IMG/VR virus record: IMGVR_UViG_3300025070_000162
Coordinates: 1-29,141 of that record
From: a virus
Length of the DNA: 29,141 nucleotides
Strand: one strand, 5' to 3'
A model generated the notes under the pieces. That model did no database searches. It saw nothing but the letters and a program-made list of their open reading frames with translations, and had not been told where the DNA came from. Below, piece by piece: positions 27,637 through 29,141 of the stretch (position 1 is the first letter of the stretch; the number at the start of each line of letters is the position of its first letter). The translations under genes were made by a program, and so were the position numbers.

Positions 27637-27899
27637 TGGCAGTAAAAAGAAAACCTTTATCAGCAAGAACTATTGCAACACTTAGAGCAAAAGCCAAAAA
27701 ATCTAAGTTATTTAATTTAGCAGATTTAAAGGCTAGTTTTCGTAGAGGTCAAGGTGCATTTCTTTCATCAGGGAGCAGACCTAGAATACCAATGTCAGCA
27801 TGGGCAATGGCAAGAGTAAACAAGCTAATTAGTCGTGGCAGGTCAGGAACATTTGATAAAGATATAATATCAAGAGCCAGTAAACGTAAAAGAAAATGA
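27636..27899 (+). CDS. Small basic protein, DUF5824-like
   Basis: Encodes 87 residues, highly basic. The segment Leu-Lys-Ala-Ser-Phe-Arg-Arg-Gly-Gln-Gly-Ala-Phe-Leu-Ser-Ser-Gly-Ser-Arg-Pro with Trp-Ala-Met-Ala-Arg-Val-Asn-Lys-Leu following resembles the core of a small DUF5824-type domain seen in phage and virus genomes. A polybasic tail (Ser-Lys-Arg-Lys-Arg-Lys) follows. It probably binds nucleic acid or helps head assembly, inferred from charge and place after the portal. TAATG overlap upstream. Confidence 0.55.
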   Translation: MAVKRKPLSARTIATLRAKAKKSKLFNLADLKASFRRGQGAFLSSGSRPRIPMSAWAMARVNKLISRGRSGTFDKDIISRASKRKRK

Positions 27900-27909
27900 T
27901 GCTGATGTT

Positions 27910-28029
27910 ATGGAAAAGCCTAAAAAAATATGTGTTATTTGCAAGGTTTTTCTGATTGAGAAAATAAAAGACGTTTATCAATGCCCAGTATGTAAGGCAA
28001 TAGTAAACGAAAGATTAAATGATAGGTAA
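27910..28029 (+). CDS. Tiny zinc-ribbon protein
   Basis: Encodes 39 residues. Two pairs Cys8-x2-Cys11 and Cys25-x2-Cys28 (Ile-Cys-Val-Ile-Cys-Lys and Gln-Cys-Pro-Val-Cys-Lys) form a plausible four-cysteine zinc site. It falls between two basic head-region genes, with no clear Shine-Dalgarno. An alternative reading from ATG 27896, in another frame, gives 19 residues without features. The regular cysteine pattern supports translation, but the gene is short. Confidence 0.5.
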   Translation: MEKPKKICVICKVFLIEKIKDVYQCPVCKAIVNERLNDR

Positions 28030-28067
28030 TAATCCTGGGAAAAACCTAGTAAAAACAAGGACTTAGT

Positions 28068-28355
28068 ATGGCATTATATAGAGGGAAAAACGTATCACTT
28101 AACAAACCATTTAGACTATCAGCAACCGAATCTAAAAGAAAAAAGTTTGGGGTTTATGTTAAAAATAAATCTACTGGTAACATCAAAAAGGTTACATTTG
28201 GTGCTAGGGGAATGACCATAAAGAAAAACATACCTGCAAGACAAAAGTCTTTTTTAGCTAGAATGGGTGGGGTTTTAAAAGAAGTTAAAGGGCAAAAAAC
28301 ACTTTCACCTGCTTACTGGTCAATAAGGGCATGGAAAAAGAACTTTCCATTATAA
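28068..28355 (+). CDS. Conserved small basic head-region protein
   Basis: Encodes 95 residues. It begins Leu-Tyr-Arg-Gly-Lys-Asn-Val-Ser-Leu-Asn-Lys-Pro-Phe-Arg, has Lys-Lys-Phe-Gly-Val-Tyr-Val-Lys-Asn, then Thr-Phe-Gly-Ala-Arg-Gly-Met-Thr-Ile-Lys-Lys-Asn-Ile-Pro-Ala-Arg-Gln-Lys-Ser-Phe-style motifs, and ends with Tyr-Trp-Ser-Ile-Arg-Ala-Trp. The Phe-Gly-x-x-x-Met-x-Ile-Lys ... Pro-x-Arg-x-x-Ser-Phe-x-Ala-Arg pattern followed by a Tyr-Trp-Ser motif is widespread in phage head modules, sometimes near prohead protease genes, but its function is not known. An AAGGAC lies upstream of the ATG. It is followed after 3 nt by the minor head gene. Confidence 0.6.
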   Translation: MALYRGKNVSLNKPFRLSATESKRKKFGVYVKNKSTGNIKKVTFGARGMTIKKNIPARQKSFLARMGGVLKEVKGQKTLSPAYWSIRAWKKNFPL

Positions 28356-28358
28356 AAT

Positions 28359-29141
28359 ATGTCAAGAATTTTAGAAAAACTAGCCGACCAACATGAAGAA
28401 CGTATAATAAACGTATTATATAAGCTAGAAGATGACGTAGTTAATGAAATTACTAGAGCCACAAAAGGGAACTTAGTTTCTCAAAGATTAGCTATTCAGT
28501 TACAACCCAGACTAAGAACCATAATTGAATCTACCTTTTTAAATGAAGCTGATTTATTAATTAATGATGATTATAATAAAATAGCGAAAGAAACATTAGA
28601 CACTTTTGGTAAAATGCCTATTCCTGCAAAATTTAAGAATTTAACAGATGTAGATTTATCCACAATCAATGCCTTAAAAACTCAATCATTTAGTGGCTTT
28701 GAAGATATAGCAGAACGATTTTTGAAAGTAATTAATGATGAGGTTTACCAAAGTACAATAGCAGGTAGACCATTTAACGATATGGTTAGTAATATCAAAT
28801 CACATATCAATGGAGTTTATAAATCCTCAAATACTCGTGAGATAAATGAATTAGTTGATTTTGTTAACGAGAATAAATTTGATAGTGCAAAAAAGGCACA
28901 AGTAGAAGATGCAGTAAGAAAACTTCACACTCAATATGCGAGTGATAGGGCAGGAAACAATCTTAGACGTTATGCTAGTCAGATTGCTCATGATAGTGTA
29001 ATGCAGTTTCATGGACAATTCACAGTAGCGAAAGCTAAAGCATCTGGGTTAAATCATTTTACATATACTGGTACATTAGTCCGAGATAGTAGACCTTTTT
29101 GCATTGAAATGCTTAATAGGACACTTACAGAAGAACAAATT
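28359..29141 (+). CDS. Minor head / head morphogenesis protein (SPP1 gp7 / Mu F type), 3' truncated
   Basis: Open from ATG 28359 to the window end, 261 codons without a stop. A long helical N-terminal region is followed by Arg-Arg-Tyr-Ala-Ser-Gln-Ile-Ala-His-Asp-Ser-Val-Met-Gln-Phe-His-Gly-Gln, Ala-Lys-Ala-Ser-Gly-Leu, Tyr-Thr-Gly-Thr-Leu-Val-Arg-Asp-Ser-Arg-Pro-Phe-Cys near residue 243, and Met-Leu-Asn-Arg-Thr-Leu-Thr. These are the C-terminal motifs of the Mu F / SPP1 gp7 minor head family, including the Asp-Ser-Arg-x-x-Cys segment. Such proteins bind the portal and aid head assembly or genome entry. Genes for scaffold and coat should follow outside the window. Confidence 0.82.
   Translation, partial: MSRILEKLADQHEERIINVLYKLEDDVVNEITRATKGNLVSQRLAIQLQPRLRTIIESTFLNEADLLINDDYNKIAKETLDTFGKMPIPAKFKNLTDVDLSTINALKTQSFSGFEDIAERFLKVINDEVYQSTIAGRPFNDMVSNIKSHINGVYKSSNTREINELVDFVNENKFDSAKKAQVEDAVRKLHTQYASDRAGNNLRRYASQIAHDSVMQFHGQFTVAKAKASGLNHFTYTGTLVRDSRPFCIEMLNRTLTEEQI

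Overview
The window is almost an entire genome of a small, AT-rich tailed bacteriophage with siphovirus-type (lambda-like) structural genes. It is cut open inside the head module: the left end is the C-terminal third or so of a major capsid gene, and the right end stops inside a Mu F / SPP1 gp7-like minor head gene that follows terminase and portal. The missing part is therefore probably only the rest of the minor head gene, any scaffold or protease genes, and the start of the capsid gene, so the sequence looks like a circularly permuted phage contig of a little over 30 kb. Low GC, lysine- and AGA-rich coding, very tight gene packing and many short hypothetical genes suggest a marine bacterial host with an AT-rich genome (SAR11-like is a guess, not shown). 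No integrase, excisionase, repressor, DNA polymerase, RNA polymerase, tRNA or rRNA gene was seen.

Layout. 1-3.1 kb: end of the capsid gene with an intrinsic terminator, then head-tail joining, tail completion, tail terminator, tail tube and a tail assembly chaperone pair joined by a -1 frameshift at an AAAAAAC heptamer. 3.1-13.7 kb: tape measure, distal tail proteins, a gpJ-like tip protein, a repeat-rich fibre, a large adhesin with lectin-like, SPRY-like and cupredoxin-like domains, and a probable fibre-associated protein. 13.7-16.5 kb: lysis region with several small membrane proteins around a GH24 lysozyme and a three-helix holin, then three small very basic proteins. 16.5-16.85 kb: one leftward VRR-NUC nuclease gene, the only minus-strand gene.

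16.85-17.1 kb is a divergent control region with a TTGACA box, a perfect palindrome and a recurring TTGGAGATCA leader motif. From 17.1 to 24.4 kb lies the rightward early/middle module: an autonomous first gene ending in a strong terminator, a run of small hypothetical genes, a lipoprotein, an OB-like protein, an HNH nuclease, SSB, a winged-helix protein, a RecB/Cas4-like nuclease, a DUF1376-type replication initiator whose linker carries 12-bp tandem repeats (candidate origin), and a Mom-family DNA modification protein. A large nested hairpin at 24.39-24.45 kb separates this from the packaging module: small and large terminase, portal, four small genes (three basic, one zinc-ribbon) and the minor head protein.

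Taken together the genes describe a compact phage that replicates from its own initiator/origin with host polymerases, probably protects its DNA by adenine modification, packages with a terminase pair, and assembles a long non-contractile tail. The items most worth following up are the Mom homologue, the cupredoxin-like domain in the adhesin, the repeats inside the initiator gene, and the structured element upstream of the small terminase.
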